DNA of 64,000 nucleotides from Lineus longissimus (Eukaryota > Nemertea > Pilidiophora > Heteronemertea > Lineidae), in NCBI RefSeq assembly GCF_910592395.1, contig NC_088312.1, positions 11,160,001 through 11,224,000 of the forward strand, written 5' to 3'. Every line of letters begins with the position of its first letter. The first letter of the stretch is position 1. This document shows positions 35,898 to 50,056 of this stretch, piece after piece. Position numbers and translations under genes: made by a program. The notes below the pieces were generated by a model that saw nothing but the letters and a program-made list of their open reading frames with translations, did no database searches and was not told the origin of the DNA.

Positions 35898-37909
35898 CGT
35901 GCAGTGTTGTCTTCCTATAACTTTTACTGCATAAACCCCCAAAGTTTTGCACTTTCAGCATGAAAAAAAGGTGTGGCAAAAAAGCTCTGTACACAGCAGC
36001 AGATTCGGGAGGAGGCCTAGGGGTTGGCGGTGCCAGAGATCCTTGAAAGTGATCAAGAATTATTATAGTTGACCCTATGTTTTAAAGCCATCAGGCTCCC
36101 CCTCTTTTTCAGTGATGTCATGTTTTTCTTTAGACCCCCTGGATCACCTTGTGTCGATCCATTTTTGTCCAAATGCAAATAAGTACCAGTCTTATGATCC
36201 TTTCTTTTATGATTTGAAAAAAAGAATAGTAAAGTAGTTGTTTACAGATTGGTTTTCAAGTGGGTAGACCTTCCTAGTCATGAAAATATTTGATTCAAGT
36301 GCCTGGACAAATGTTCTTGTTGTGTCTAAAAGTAAAATGCTACGACTGCCAAATTGCAATGCAAGAACACCCACTGCATTCCATAAGAAAAATATTTCTC
36401 TTAAAAAATGTATGCACGAATGCCGATTCAATGTGGAGGAGGGGATTGGCAGAGGGTAATTGGCACCCATAACGGAATATTTGTGTCAGTTAGCGTTACT
36501 AAAAAAATGCTGGATTCATGATACTTTTCGTGACAAGGATTCGACCAAAAGAAAGCCAGTTCAATGTGGAGGAGGGAATTGGCAGAGGCTAATGGACTCG
36601 ACCAAAAGTAATCGGTGTGGTGACAAGTGTTATTGTAGTTATATCACCAGCTGCTATCACCAAAGGGCAGAGGGAGGTTATTGAAACCTTCCTGCATGTT
36701 TTAGTGCAAGTCATAGAGGCAGTTCCCCACCCCCCAATAAGAAAGAAGTTTGACCTGTCAAATAGTGTTGTCTGGTGCCATTGTCACAGATAAACAGCAA
36801 GCCTTTCCCATTCATAATCATATCTTGAGTCTCAATTCACATATTACCATCATCTCATGATCTAGGTTTGTCTAGTGTTATGTAAAGAACTCAATAACGC
36901 CTACACTTTGACCTTATCTTCAGCTTGTTTTTCATGTCTAGAGAATTTCAAGAGCCTGCTTGTACTGAGTACCGAGTGTGATGTGAATGATGGCTACCAC
37001 ATTTTATGGGGTTATAAATGTTATGTGAATAATTGATTGAATGAAACTTTTAAAAGGTGAATATCTGATAAGTAATAAATATCGCCGTGTCTTCCAATTG
37101 GATCATCATAAAAGACGCCACAGTGATATTTTTTACGAATTTGTTGGTCTACCCACATAAAAAGCTGTGTTCAAATTGTGAATGTCCAGTTAAAATGCTT
37201 ATTGCAACATGGTCAATGTTCGGGAAGCGTAAAAAATACTGATGAAGTGTTGTAAGTGTGATTGTTTTCTCCAATGTTGAGCAAGCCCATTGAAGCTGTT
37301 CGATTACCTGAATTAATACATCTCTATTTTCTATTGAATTTGGCATCTTATTTCAAGAAAAATAATATGGTCCATAATCACTTTGTAATTCAGATGATTG
37401 TTTTAAATCTGAGTCGTTATTTCCTTCCGGGTTCAAACAATAGGTGTTAGTCATTATGGGAGGCGGCCTCCCAAACAATATACCTGAATAGGATGTCGTG
37501 GTAGTAGTTGGGTGCAGTTATTCATGCATTTACACAAGATTGTACATGAATGTACAGTCAATCGTGGTCAACTTATTGTGATGCTGATGTAAAAATTAGG
37601 ATATGATTCAGTAATATCCTGTGTTAATCACCTTTATCCCATTCAGGTTTCGGGTGGGGTAAAATGACTTAAAATTAAGGGGAATCAACACCTTTTTGGT
37701 TGATGCTGTTTTGTTAGACCTGTCATTATTTATGAAATTTATGAAAATTTCTATAATCTTACACCATTCAACTAATCACACAATACATGCATTTTAAAAA
37801 CTTATGTTCAAATTAAGTTTGGTAATATATATGGGACAAAAATAAGTAGGACAAATTTTGAAACCGAACAAGCAAAGTTGAATGATGAGCTTCCTTCAAA
37901 TGTTATTCC
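35898..37909 (+). other. Zinc-finger gene 3' UTR candidate
   Basis: Follows the stop codon of the zinc-finger gene. A direct repeat of about 40 bp (TTCAATGTGGAGGAGG) occurs near 36427 and 36560. No gene is seen. Poly(A) signal candidates are listed separately. Confidence 0.5.
37074..37079 (+). terminator. Candidate poly(A) signal (proximal)
   Basis: AATAAA 1.18 kb after the zinc-finger gene stop, followed by GCCGTGTCTTCC. Confidence 0.4.
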
Positions 37910-38115
37910 TTAAAGGGACACTATAGGCAGCAGCTAGGTAGGCAGGTTAAAGTTACACAAAGTTGCCAATAGGGTCTCTCCAATCCCATAATGCACAAAA
38001 CATTTCACACATGTACGAAGAATATATTTAGTGCCAAATTAAACATGACCCAGTGGCATTACTGTGCATATTATTCACTCGAAGATGATCAATCCTGCCT
38101 ATAGTCCCCCTTTAA
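37910..38115 (-). repeat. TTAA-flanked MITE, family B, copy 3
   Basis: TTAA at 37910-37913 and 38112-38115. Inverted relative to copies 1 and 2; ends CTGCCTATAGTCCCCCTTTA. Confidence 0.85.
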
Positions 38116-38169
38116 CAAATGTAGATTGATTGACTGTAAAATCAGTCAGGAGCTGTCATCACTCAATAT

Positions 38170-39124
38170 AGGCCATGGGACGAGTGGCAAAAATGTGTCT
38201 AGAAAAAGGATTCCGTTTGACAAATTAGCGGGCAAATTGAAAACAGTCGTTTTTGGGTAATATGGGGGTGCTGATTTCAAAAATCAATTTTTCTCCCTCG
38301 TAAAGTTGCACATTAAGTCAGAAATGAGACCCTTAATAGGGCCTAATGGTCCAGAAGTAGGGGTCAAAAAGTTGATGTCATCGAAACATGTCAACATGGG
38401 TATCAAAATGAAGGTCTATGGGGGTACTTTAACATTGCATAGTTTTTGGCCCCCTTAACGAACCGTGGGACCCCCCCAGGGAGGGTCAAAAAGGGCAAAA
38501 GTGGTAAATTTGACCCTGTCCCACGATCTTCATAGGGACTATAAACGGATAAAAACTGTTTTATTTGACAGTAATCGTATAGACCTTCAAAATGATACCC
38601 ATGACAACACTCTCGGGGTAAGGGTTGCCGAGATAGTAATATTGACCCCTTTTTAGGCTCCAAATTTAAGATCTCGAAAACCTTTTGCCCAAGGGTGTCG
38701 TCATGGGTATCTATGAAAAGGTCTATGTGAGTACTGTCGAATAAAACAGTTTTTATCCACATGCGGTGCCCATGAAGCTCATGGGAGGCGGTCAAAGTTT
38801 CCACTTTTGCCCTTTTTGACCCTCCCTGGGGGGTCCCACGGTTCGTTAAGGGGGCCAAAAACTATGCAATGTTAAAGTACCCCCATAGACCTTCATTTTG
38901 ATACCCATGTTGACATGTTTCGATGACATCAACTTTTTGACCCCTACTTTGGGACCATTAGGCCCTATTAAGGGTCTCATTTCTGACTTAATGTGCAACT
39001 TTACGCGGGAGAAAAATAGATTTTTGAAATCAGCACCCCCATATTACCCAAAAACGACTGTTTTCAATTTGCCCGCTAATTTGTCAAACGGAACTTCACA
39101 TTTTTCACACTCGTCCCATGGCCT
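38170..39124. mobile_element. 955-bp fold-back element, 5-bp target duplication
   Basis: Two arms of about 460 bp are near-perfect reverse complements. The element starts AGGCCATGGGACGAGTG and ends with the exact inverse. AATAT flanks both sides (38165-38169 and 39125-39129). The outer 340 bases of each arm differ at only a few sites; the inner part is more diverged. Phrases such as GATACCCATG and GGTCTATG recur several times within each arm. The frames crossing it have no domain, so it is non-autonomous. Superfamily unknown. Confidence 0.88.
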
Positions 39125-39458
39125 AATATGTTTAATCTGATTCATTCTGCTGTAAATAGATAGGTACTGCCAACTGCCACGCCCTAAATCTCGTCATGGA
39201 GGTCGGTGCAGTCTGATACTACCGGAGAGAAAATCTCATATCTGAATGGAATATGTTTTCATGCATGTTCCATGAATGTATTATTGATATGGTTGAAGTC
39301 TATATTTCATGTATTCAGAGATATTAGTTTTACACACCAAAGAGCTCAAAGCACTGCCAAAGTGTAATTATTGTCTGGTGTCCAAATGTTGCAGGTCATA
39401 GTCAATATGTTCCATGTGGTAGCTTTCAGAAATATTGAGACTCTCCCTGAGTCACTTG

Positions 39459-39681
39459 TTAAAGGGATAATATAGGCAGCAGCTAGGCAGGCAAGAAAAA
39501 AGTTACATCAAGTCGCCAATAGGAGTCTCTCACATCTCACAGTACGTCAAAATGATTCGCGCTTGTACGAGGAATATATTTAGTGCTGAATCTGACATGA
39601 CCCAGGTCCCTCACTGTGTACATTAGTCACCTGAAGATTGCCAAATTAGCCCCTCTGCTCCTGCCTATAGTCCCCCTTTAA
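39459..39681 (-). repeat. TTAA-flanked MITE, family B, copy 4
   Basis: TTAA on both sides. Very similar to copy 1 in reverse; ends CTGCCTATAGTCCCCCTTTA. Confidence 0.87.
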
Positions 39682-39887
39682 GATAAATGTTTATTAAACA
39701 ATGTTATGCTAAAAAATCCAAACTCTAATTTAGTTTGTATTACAGTATTAGATCATATACATTTTGACACTCTATTTCTGTACATATCTAATTTATTTAT
39801 AAACAAGAACTTCTTTTGTAGCATTGTACATTATTCCAAGTGACATTTCACACCTAATGCTTCATTGAGTGATTGACTTTGTATTGT

Positions 39888-39893
39888 AATAAA
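39888..39893 (+). terminator. Candidate poly(A) signal (distal)
   Basis: AATAAA followed about 20 bases later by a GT-rich stretch (GGTGTCGTTTTGTGATGTCTG), a good cleavage context. If used, the zinc-finger gene 3' UTR would be about 4 kb and include two MITEs and the fold-back element. Confidence 0.4.
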
Positions 39894-40966
39894 AACAATT
39901 ATAAATATCACGGTGTCGTTTTGTGATGTCTGACACGTCAGTCACCAGAACCATTGACCTTTTGTCAATTTAAAAAAAATTGTGTTGGATGGAGAAGACC
40001 CATTACACACATTTCTGAATTTTCAGTATGGGTTTATTGGAAGTGTTCTGAACACCAGGGGAGCCTACCGTATTCATTATCTTGCTGTATACAGCTGTCC
40101 TGGTCTTATCTAAAACAAATCCCCACCCAAGCTTCCTGGTGTAAAGGCACAGCCCTCTTAACTTCAGTTTCTTAAAACTACCACAAATTCTTCGTCAAAC
40201 TTACTATAGTACCCCTCAACGCCCATAAGATGTGGATTGTTCAATTTGATATGACAAAACCATTTTTCTCGAACAAGCAGTTACTAAACTTTCCCAAAGA
40301 ATTTGCAAAACAGAGAAAAAAACACCTGGGTTCGAAAGGGTCTCAACTTAATTGCAGGCTAAAGTCCCCTTTGAAGGAGAAAATTACATTCCTGTGTAGA
40401 GGAGTTGCATTCAGTCCCAACAATGATATGAATGAACCTATCCCAGGTACTGAAGAAGGAAATTCTTTGCCACCCCCACGATCCTGGACGCTTGCAAGCT
40501 ACCCCCAGGCAAACTTTCCTGTTCATTCGAAGGTTACTAGGTCCCTCTCTTTGTTATGTCCCTATCATTAACCCACCAAGTGTGAATTTTTGACTTTATC
40601 CTTAGTATTATTGTTCGTGGTCTTTGATTAAGTAGTGATGAGAAAAGTTAATGCTAATCAATGCACAATTGGATGTTGGCCTTTCCAACCAGGATGTAAA
40701 TGTAAATTATGAATGAAAGTTACCATGTTAGTTTAATGAAATTAAATACTGGGCGTATCAGGAAATAGGCCCTTGCAGAAAATAACAACCAATGCTGAAT
40801 CAACTACTTGAGATGCTCCCGATTCTGTTGCTGGGAAGACTGTCTATAGTTTATTTTTGATCATGGGAAGATTGTTGCCATATCATTCTTACCTCCATTT
40901 TATTTAAGCCCTTACCAAACAATTCATTAGTTGAAAAATAGGCCTAGTTTGTAACACTATTGTTTT

Positions 40967-41070
40967 CAATAACTCTTCCAGATGTTTCAATAACTCTTCC
41001 AGATGTTTCAATAACTCTTCCAGATGTTTCAATAACTCTTCCAGATGTTTCAATAACTCTTCCAGATGTT
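40967..41070 (+). repeat. 21-bp minisatellite, five copies
   Basis: Five identical units of CAATAACTCTTCCAGATGTT plus T; the last unit lacks one base. Perfect identity implies very recent expansion. Confidence 0.95.
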
Positions 41071-43536
41071 GCGGCATTGGCAATCTTGCACTATCATAAG
41101 GCTTCTAGTGATGTCAGCGCTCTGCACTACGCCACACAAGGCTCTTAGATTGCAAAGCCTATCCAACCTGTCTCCAGATCAATTACCTTAAGTTGTGCCA
41201 GGATGCTTGATCAGTCAAGGGTTAACACTTTCCCCTGCCGATTGAAGGTCCCTAATAACCCTGGCAGTAGGAAGGGCCAGCTGTCACAAATGTTCCTCTA
41301 CAGAGTTTCTGTAGATAGCAACCTGCCCCAATAAATATGCCAAACCCCCACCTAAATAAAAGGTCTTCCTTAAGGGCCAGTTATTGGGACTTTGCAGTCT
41401 TGGAGACTTGTGGGTCAAGATGACAGAAGGTGGTTCTTGATTGCAAGAGAAAACGTACATTCTTTCAGCTGTACACTTTCAGACTGTATCCCTCCAGCAT
41501 CCTCTTCTCAAGAACTCAATCATGATTTGTAAAGTGACTGGTACTCCTCATTTAACAAATGTTCATGGTGAGGTCAAACAAGAGGTCATGTTTCATTGGA
41601 TATGGGTTACCAGGCTGACAGGTCCTCGGAAGGAATGACCCTGACCGCTTTGAAAGGAAATTGGGTATCGATCTCGAGCCAAAGTTGAATTGTTTTAATT
41701 TCCCTCCAACAAATCTGCAGTGCTGCGGTTATCCTGTACTTTGTCTACACAGGAAGAGCCCATCTCCACCATTTAATTTGTCAGTTTTGTAATTCATGAA
41801 TTAGGACAATTCGAGCCTTCCGCAATTTGTGATAGTTCTTGCATAAATCCTGATGAAACCGTTTGCCAGTGTGCCTCGTATGTTGTGTCACACTAAGGGT
41901 AGATTGCCTCCTGGTCAATCCTGAAAATTATTGCATTTTGCACATGACGTCAACTCGAAACATGGTGACCCTTTTAATACCCGAGAAAATGTAAAAAAAT
42001 ATGGAAGTGAAAATGGTTTCTGCGGTGTTTACTCCTTCAACTGTTTTTCACTATGGCACGTTTCTTAACCGCAAAAGCTATGAACTTGAAATTTGGTACA
42101 CATGACTCCTTACGCCATGTAACCTCGGACACCGAATTTCGATCCGATTTGATTCTCGACTTGGCCACTAGGAGGCCAAAACTAAAAAAGGTAAAAAGTG
42201 CAATATCTCGCTGATCAGTGACTTGTTTTCGAAGATATTTTTATGGTAAGTACTACAAGCAACGATACATCACATGTCATACCGACTTTGGTTTGGCCGA
42301 TGTACTATACTTAACCAGGATGAATTCCCAACCACCAAATATCATACGGTGAGCACAATGGCCCTTGGCCGTTTCATTCACACAAGCGAAACTTAGTTTT
42401 TACATAAATTTTTATACAAGGGCTTTTATCAGTTTATTTACATCTCAATAACAGAATTGTCCTAGTGGTCAACAAACTAAGATACGTCTCCCTACTTTAG
42501 TTTAAGATAATACAAAAGTAATGTCAACTTAACACCGTTGTGGGTACATATCTTAATAACAGGACAAACAGACTATTTTTTTCACCTCTATTTTCCATGG
42601 AAACTGTACCAGAATGTCCATAAGGTTATCCAAATATCTTATAACTTATACTACTTGACATGGAAACGAGTGTTGTTCAAGATTATCTCAAGAAAGCACA
42701 ATTTGTCCTATAAGTTAAAACGGGACATTTTCAGTATGTAGAATATTTGGAGGAGTAATGAGATGGACACACTTGAAGAAATTGTCATAATTGTAAAAAT
42801 CATGCAAAAGCAGATTTCGCTGACCAATGTATGTACCATTTTTCTGTGCATTCATTCAATTGCAATAAAACTGGTCAGATACCATTACACTGACTTGCAA
42901 ACTTGGGCTGTTAAGGGTTAAACTCGGAGGAAAACTGTAATAGGGCCAGCATGATAGAAATTTGGAATTTAGGCTAAAAAATCTGATCAGCCATGGGCCA
43001 ATACGAATTCCAGTAATAATTGCATCCATTCAGTCTACCATCATGACCACCAGCAATAATGCAGTCACATAATCAAATATCCGTCAAGGAAAAAATGACG
43101 TCCATACATTCTGCTTTTAGTTTATACAAAACCACTCCCTCAACGAGAGGCATATTGGATTCTATCCATGCGAGACGTTCAGGTGTTATGGTGGTGAACA
43201 TTATCTCTATTCTCTAATGACACCCACACTTTCTACCTGGTGACAAGACAAGCAAAAACTGTTCAGACTTGCATCCTGGTTGTGATTGTAAAGACAATGT
43301 CACCTCCACAGTATACTGCGCAGTTGTGGAAAGCCCTCTAAAAAGCGGATTTCTCAGCTGGAATTACCAGTTGTTATTACTAGGTCTACATAATGTAGAT
43401 GGCAGTCATGGTACGTATCTGAGAGTGTACACAAACATTCTATCAACTGTTTTTATTCGCTAATGGATGTTAACATCCTCCGATTAGGAATTGCAGGCCT
43501 ACCTTCATGTGTCTGTCGGTATTTTGTCCTGCTCTC

Positions 43537-43627
43537 TACAGGGTGCCCCATAATTATTTTCCCTCACACAATGGATACACAATAGAATTCTATTGTGCGC
43601 GGAAAAATAATTCTGGGCCACCCTGTA
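43537..43627. repeat. 91-bp palindromic MITE
   Basis: Left TACAGGGTGCCCCATAATTA and right its imperfect inverse (TAATTCTGGGCCACCCTGTA), with TA boundaries. The centre, 43578-43597, is a perfect 20-base palindrome containing GAATTC. Resembles Tc1/mariner-type termini. Confidence 0.8.
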
Positions 43628-46600
43628 TATATACCGGCAGCCTACAAAGATAGAATTAGTTTACCATACAGCTATGAAAAATAATCTATGGAATCATTGT
43701 CCCTCTCCTGACAGCTGCATCCACCGAAAGGGTCCAAGCCGCTGGGATGGGGCCATCAAGAGAAATGGGGACAAAATCAACTTACTGCTACACCAGCAAA
43801 TATTCTTGGAACGTGTAAAAAAATTAAATTCAGATGATATCTACAAGAAAACCTAAATCTTCATGGAGGTCAAAAGGAGTCAATGTCCTAGGTTTGTAAA
43901 GATCTTCTTTTCAAAAAAATGGTGACCAAAGTTTTCATTCCATCAGCTGTCTTGCTCAGGATTCTTTGAGATTCCGCCATTCAATGCGTTTGTTCAAAAA
44001 ATTTACATCTAAACATCAACCCTGATTCAGAAACATAAAGGCAGTGTTTAATATGGATTGTCCTGGCCAGACTCATTCATACCAGCAACCTCCCATTCAT
44101 AAAATGGGTCTGCTAAATAGAGCAGTTTTATGAATGGAATGTAATACTATGGTACATTATTTGGGGCCATCTCAAATCATTTTCATGCACTCCAGTCACC
44201 ATCAAAGTCATTATTTAAGAGCCTTGTTTTGAAACTTTACTTGGTTAATCTCAACCTTGTCAAGCTGGTTGTGACTGAACAAAATGCGAAGACAGCAAGT
44301 TTAGGTTGTTTTGATTCGTCCATGACATTGTTTACCTCAGTTTTTCACTTGACACCACTAGGCGGAGCTTCTATATATAGCATCTATACTCACAAAGGAA
44401 CATAGGCGTTGGCTTTTGTTTTGACTGCAGACACCCCCCCCCCCCCACCCACCCTCGCTCACCTTAAGAAACAAGTCATTGGCCAACCACTATTGCTCAG
44501 CATTGAAATCATGGTGCATATTCGTTAGGGTCTGAGGCATGACATCACCGGCAAAATGACATCCATAGCAGACGACGCAGAGGAGTGCTGTAAGAAAGGT
44601 GGTTTTAACACAAGGACAGAAGCGAATTGGGTGTCTTTGATAGAGCCAACCATTTCTATCTTGAAGGAACATTCAATCACTTTTCCTTGTATTGATGGGC
44701 ATCATCAAAGACACCAAATGAGGGTCTTTAGTAAGAAGAAAATGACTTCGGAGGGCAAAGATTGTTACAAATACCTTTGAGATGGCCCCCAAATTGAGAG
44801 ACACCGGGACAGTGAGAACTAGTTTACACTCTATGACAAAATTTCAGACTGAGTGCTCCTTGACTATGACCCATTCCAAATACCTAGACTTTAACCCCGT
44901 GCAGATGGAAAGTTGGCCACATAACGTTTGGGAAAAGGACCACAGGTTGTGACTACGATGCTAGACTACACAAAAGCTTGTGACAAACATTGTAGATCAT
45001 GAGATTATTCCAATCCTCTATGGTAAAAGGCCTAGGCTGATATCTGGTACTTGCCCCAAAACGATGTTGTAATCACCAGACTTCAGATAACGAGGCCAGA
45101 TAGGTGACACCCCGGGACCCCGGGGGAGGCATCAGCCAATAGCCAGGTGGTGACTGATACCCAGACGCCAAGACTAGTTATGACCTTGCCATATAATGCC
45201 GTATTGATGTGTGCCTGGTTGTGATTGAGACATGGTAGTGACTGAACTGCACTGCCTGTAATTCTTGTGGTGAATTGATGTCATTTTGTGACATGATTTG
45301 TCGCATTGACCAGTATAGGGTCCTGATGCTGTCCAAGGTGCATGGTTTACTCCAAGTAGGCTACAAGAGTTGCCAAGGGTATTGTGCTTGTCTTCAAGAG
45401 GACATCGAGATGGAATCTCTACCAAACGAAGAAGGGTTTGATGTACGACATGGTCTGTACAGGTACAATTACATTTGGGTGTCTTGAAAAAGCCAAACAG
45501 GAACATTTATTCAATTGTCCTTGCATTAGGCTGCTTGGGTTGCCAAGGGTATGTCTGCAAGAGCATAGTCATTGAATCTCTACCAAAGGCAGAAAGGTCC
45601 TGATATTGTGCCATGTACTTGGGTTAGCTGTACAACCCGGAGACACATGAAATACTTGAGCAGTAGTCGCAGTGGTCACGTTCGGCTGGTTGGCCTTCAT
45701 GAGCGCACTGTGAGATTGAATCTACCAAACGAACATTCAAAAGTGCACCAATTTCGTTGATGACCAGGATGAGCAATCGGCTTCTCATTAGCCAGGAGAG
45801 GTCAGCGGGTGAGGGGATTGGCTCGCCGCCGAGTAGTGGATGACTATTCACTCGAGACAGTCGCCCGGCGCAATGACCATGGGACGGACCATTTTTGTAT
45901 AAGGAAAAAATAAGGAAATACATGTACAATCATCCTGAACCTCACGGTCTTTACTTCCTCTAAACATAGCCGAGATTCAAATCTTGATAAGATGCAATGC
46001 CTTGGTGGTCAAGATGATGTACGATCAGAATGACGAAATAGACTGCATAGGAGACTAAATTGAAATAGTCTCGGTACGCGACGTAATGCTTCACTGTAAT
46101 CGTCTTCGCGTCAGGCACGGCCCAGTTCGTCCCTTTGCTGGGGATGAAATTGTTGGTCGATAAAAGATTTTGGCAAAGCTCAGGCGCACCCTCAAGATTA
46201 CAAAGCTGAAGCCTAGGTGGCTACAGAAATATTTTCCCGTCTTCGCGAGGAGGTGGGCAGCAGGGACGTCACGTCGCGTCTTCGTCCCAATCGAGGACAG
46301 AAGCTTCTGCAAGCTTTACAAAGGCTCTGTATAGTAAACTTCAGTCGGTCCCGGTGTGACATCGGTGGTTGCTCCCCATATTTCAGTGTTTCCGTTGAGA
46401 AGACGCGTCTATCCATCTTTCATCACAAACAATGAGAAGAACACTGTACTACGGGGTTGTCGGTCTCTAGCGCGGCGTAATATGGATGTGACTTTGTCCG
46501 CTGTTTTTAGTTTTTGGGAGTTTGATCGGTCAGCAAGTACTTCATTCAATTAATGCTTCATAATCAATTAATGATCAATGAGAATTATCCGGAGGTGTTA

Positions 46601-47994
46601 TCCACAAGTTTACCATAACTCACGAACCGTGCAAAAAGGTAGGAAACCAGAAGTTGCTACAAGCTCGACAACGGGAGGGATAATGAAGGGGCCTGGTACA
46701 TCGGTAATGAATGGAAGAAACTGCTGGAGGAAGTCGAGTGGTAGCTCATCGCGGAACAGGTGCCCCGTGTCGCTTGCACCATCTGACCGCTTGGTTGGTT
46801 ACGGGGAGAGATGTTCCCCATTATGCGGGGGAGGAAGTGGCCTCTGCGGCGCATTATCTGTTCAGGTGTGCTTGGTGTTGCTATCAATCAAAGCGGACTT
46901 GTCCAAGTTGATTTCATCCCAAGCGTGACGGGATGGTTCTACACTATTATGGATGCACAGCATGTAAGAGCATGTTAAGTTGTGGCGGAATGAACGTTTG
47001 ACATTGAATTGCAACACACTTCGGACGCAGTTGACCGACTTCGTCCAACGATCAGGCTGACGAAACGGACTGCCCCGGTAGTCTATCCGCTGCAATCTGG
47101 CACTAGCGACTCATTTCCAAAGCCTGTGGTATTTCCTAATAATCTAACCAACCGTAGTAGATATCATGTTATTTTAGTGACCTTTGACTGCTGTCCAATT
47201 TTACTAAAACCGTTGTAGATACGGACACACACAAATTTCAATAGCCCCACAATTAGCCTAAGATTGATAGAGGATACCATTCTATGGGTATTGCAATTCT
47301 CACAGTCCGACTATTTCAGTTAGCTGAGCTAATTAGCGGTGGTGAGTGATTGGATCCCTAGAAATGGGTTAATCTCACTCCTTCCCTAAATTTCCACTTC
47401 CCTGCCCAGGGCTAGGCATTATTACAGAAAGATTGCTGGCCATGTACAGAATCACTTTTAATCCTCTTGTCTGGACCTCCCCTGACTAATACGCTGCCTG
47501 ATTACTCTTGTTATGGCCTTGAATGCCTTATGTCCTGCCAAGAAAATTGTACAGCCTGATACAATCTAATGTAACTTCTGCTACAGTGTACTTTAGTTGT
47601 GAACCTGACCTCACCTGTATCCTTTGAGTTGGTTTTAGTAAGGTTACACCACATTATGGCAGAGTTATTTGCAAGCTGACTGACCACAAACAGTCATATA
47701 TTTGCCAGAAAGCCTCGTAACCCCTTTCTGTCGGACTACTATCTAAATTTGATAGAAAATCATAGTGGGGGCCGGGCAAATGGTAGCAGATATCAACCCC
47801 CTACTTCTGAAGAATAGTGAGTTTGCAGTGAAAACAAGCAAATTCGCTAACTTCCCTTGTCGTTGATAGAGGGAGAGGGGGCATCCTTGAATAACATTTT
47901 CCTTGGTTCTCTGTTCTGTGTCCACTTCATCACTGTCGCCTTCCAGTCACACAAAACAACAAAGTATTATTTTAAAAATTTAAAAAGTGCAGAC

Positions 47995-48000
47995 TTTATT
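47995..48000 (-). terminator. Candidate distal poly(A) signal of cyclin D
   Basis: TTTATT on the plus strand is AATAAA on the minus strand. It would end a cyclin D 3' UTR of about 5.1 kb. Other minus-strand AATAAA sites exist near 49550, 49622, 50526 and 50728, so alternative ends are possible. Confidence 0.35.
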
Positions 48001-49345
48001 TGCTCCCATCTCAAATATGTACAAAATATATCTTTATAACCATCTATAAGGTGACATGAATCTCATTTTAACCCATCATCACCAATGATGATATAACTTA
48101 TAATGTACTGTGCAAGAACTGACCACAACTTTCTCAAATGATGAAAAAAATCTATAACCCTACGAAAAGGTAATTTTTTCATTTGGAAATTATCATTGTT
48201 GTTCCTACGAATTAAGGACTGAGAAGACTTGAAAACCTGCTGACAGAATCATTGCCAAGTCGCACCCATATCACTGTCACACCGGTTTTACAGTTAATGC
48301 TTCTAAACAGTGCACGCATCAGCAAAAAAATTCACGTGCGCTGAATTGGGCACATATTATGGGAATTGACATGTGGTTGCGACGACTTGGAGCAAGAAAC
48401 TGTGTGGTATTGATTGACATAACCATATTGTCCATTGAAGCAGCCAGAAGAATAGCCTTCTTGACATTAGGCAGTTGGAATAGCCAGATTTACAGGCCCA
48501 AACTTTGACAAAAAAGTGGGTACTGCGCTGCCAGCGGTATGACACTGCTGATGACACTTAATATTAGAAATATTCGGTTTTCTTCAAACAAAATTTCAAA
48601 TGGACAACGGTGAGAAAAATACCATCAAAACATCGAATGAAAAAGGCAAACAATGAGCACTTATAAAATTGACTCATAAATTAAGATTGCAAATATCGTA
48701 ACTCATGCAATAGTAATTGATAACGCCAGAAACTGTGCATCAAACTGTAAGCCTTTTGCTTCAAACTTTTTAAAACATTCGAAAGAAAGATGCACCAACG
48801 TGCCATCTTAGAAGTATGCGAAATCAACTTGAAATGCCCATCAAATCCGAACCTATCTGTCCCCTATAAAAGTATCTGGCACACAGGCAACTAAACGAGA
48901 GTGAAAATCAGACTGACACTAACTGGCTTCGCCGGTTGGTCAAAGCTAGAGAACTGACAATCCAACAAAGAAATTCACTGTTGTGTCATGTACATTTGGT
49001 CCGTTTGGTCATCTGTGCACGCTACTCGTAGGATATGTTTTGGACCTGTTGCTCAATCGGCATATAAGGAATAACTCAAAAAGCGTTATCTCCTTCAGTA
49101 AATTTGTTACTGCTATGCCAACAGAGCAACCGTGCCCTGGTCCCAACTTTTTTACTTTTTTAACGTTATGGCATTCTTTGAACACATGGCAGATACGATA
49201 AAATTTTAACCATCCATTAACTAATTTGACATATTTTTACGGTTACGAAAGCAAGCCAACTTCTGTCAAACCTAACACTTATAATATATGTATATTCATA
49301 TGATACGGTTACAGAATCATAATTTTTTATCTCGTTTTTTTTTGC

Positions 49346-49352
49346 TGAGGTA
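49346..49352 (-). promoter_or_regulatory. let-7 seed match (7mer-A1)
   Basis: Minus strand UACCUCA in the candidate cyclin D 3' UTR. It is far from the stop codon, so it matters only if a distal poly(A) site is used. Confidence 0.3.
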
Positions 49353-50056
49353 TTTTTTTACACACACATATCTTAATCAGAACTACAATAGTTGGGTTTT
49401 TTTCTGTTTAAGAAAAAAGGGAGAGAAAATTCAAATTGAGAAAAAACTGATTTAGAAATATTCCATGCTTTCAAAAACAGAATGATTCTTACTTAGGCTA
49501 TGCCAATCCCAGAACAAACTTTGATATAAAAGAGATTTTTGAGAGCTGATTTTTTATTTTTGAAACTGCAGAGGAATTGATTTGAGCTTTTTCTCGAATC
49601 GTGTGAAAGATTTAAAAACTTGATTTATTCATAATTGGGATTTAACAAGAGATAATTCAAACCTAATTGTTTACTTTTGCGACTCACGAAATATATCAAG
49701 GCTTTAAACTGGAATAATGATTTTAAAAGGAGTTCATAATTGGAGCAACTAAACACACTTTAAAACCTAATTTTTCATAAAAAATTTCAAAGCTCCTACT
49801 TGAATGATTACATAACTATAAAGGAGTTCAACAGTAACTACGTTTCAGAATATTTGAATAGAACACGACATATTTCAAGAATCGAAAATTTTAAAACTCT
49901 GACTCAAATGATTTCAGGAGTCAACATCAAAGTAACTTAGAACTTCTCATAACTGGGATGCAGAACAACAAGAGAGAAATTTCAAAAAGCGTAATTTTCA
50001 TTTTTGCAACACTGAGGATAGAAAATTTCAAAGCTCCTATTCTAATGATTTTACTG

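Larger units (their letters stand above)
39894..47969. other. Convergent intergenic region
   Basis: No exon or RNA gene recognised on either strand. It holds a 21-bp minisatellite (40967-41070), a small palindromic MITE (43537-43627), a poly-C tract near 44434 and a weak repeat of about 160 bp near 45370, 45530 and 45690 (TTGCCAAGGGTA plus GAATCTCTACCAAA). A more CpG-rich patch lies at about 46080-47100. Open frames up to 116 codons have no domain. Confidence 0.5.

Noticed and set aside
38403-38858. 151-codon frame in the fold-back element
   Set aside because: It spans the palindrome centre, and its beginning and end mirror each other; no protein family is seen.
46578-46928. 116-codon plus-strand frame
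   Set aside because: No domain, no splice context, and overlapping frames on the other strand are equally long.
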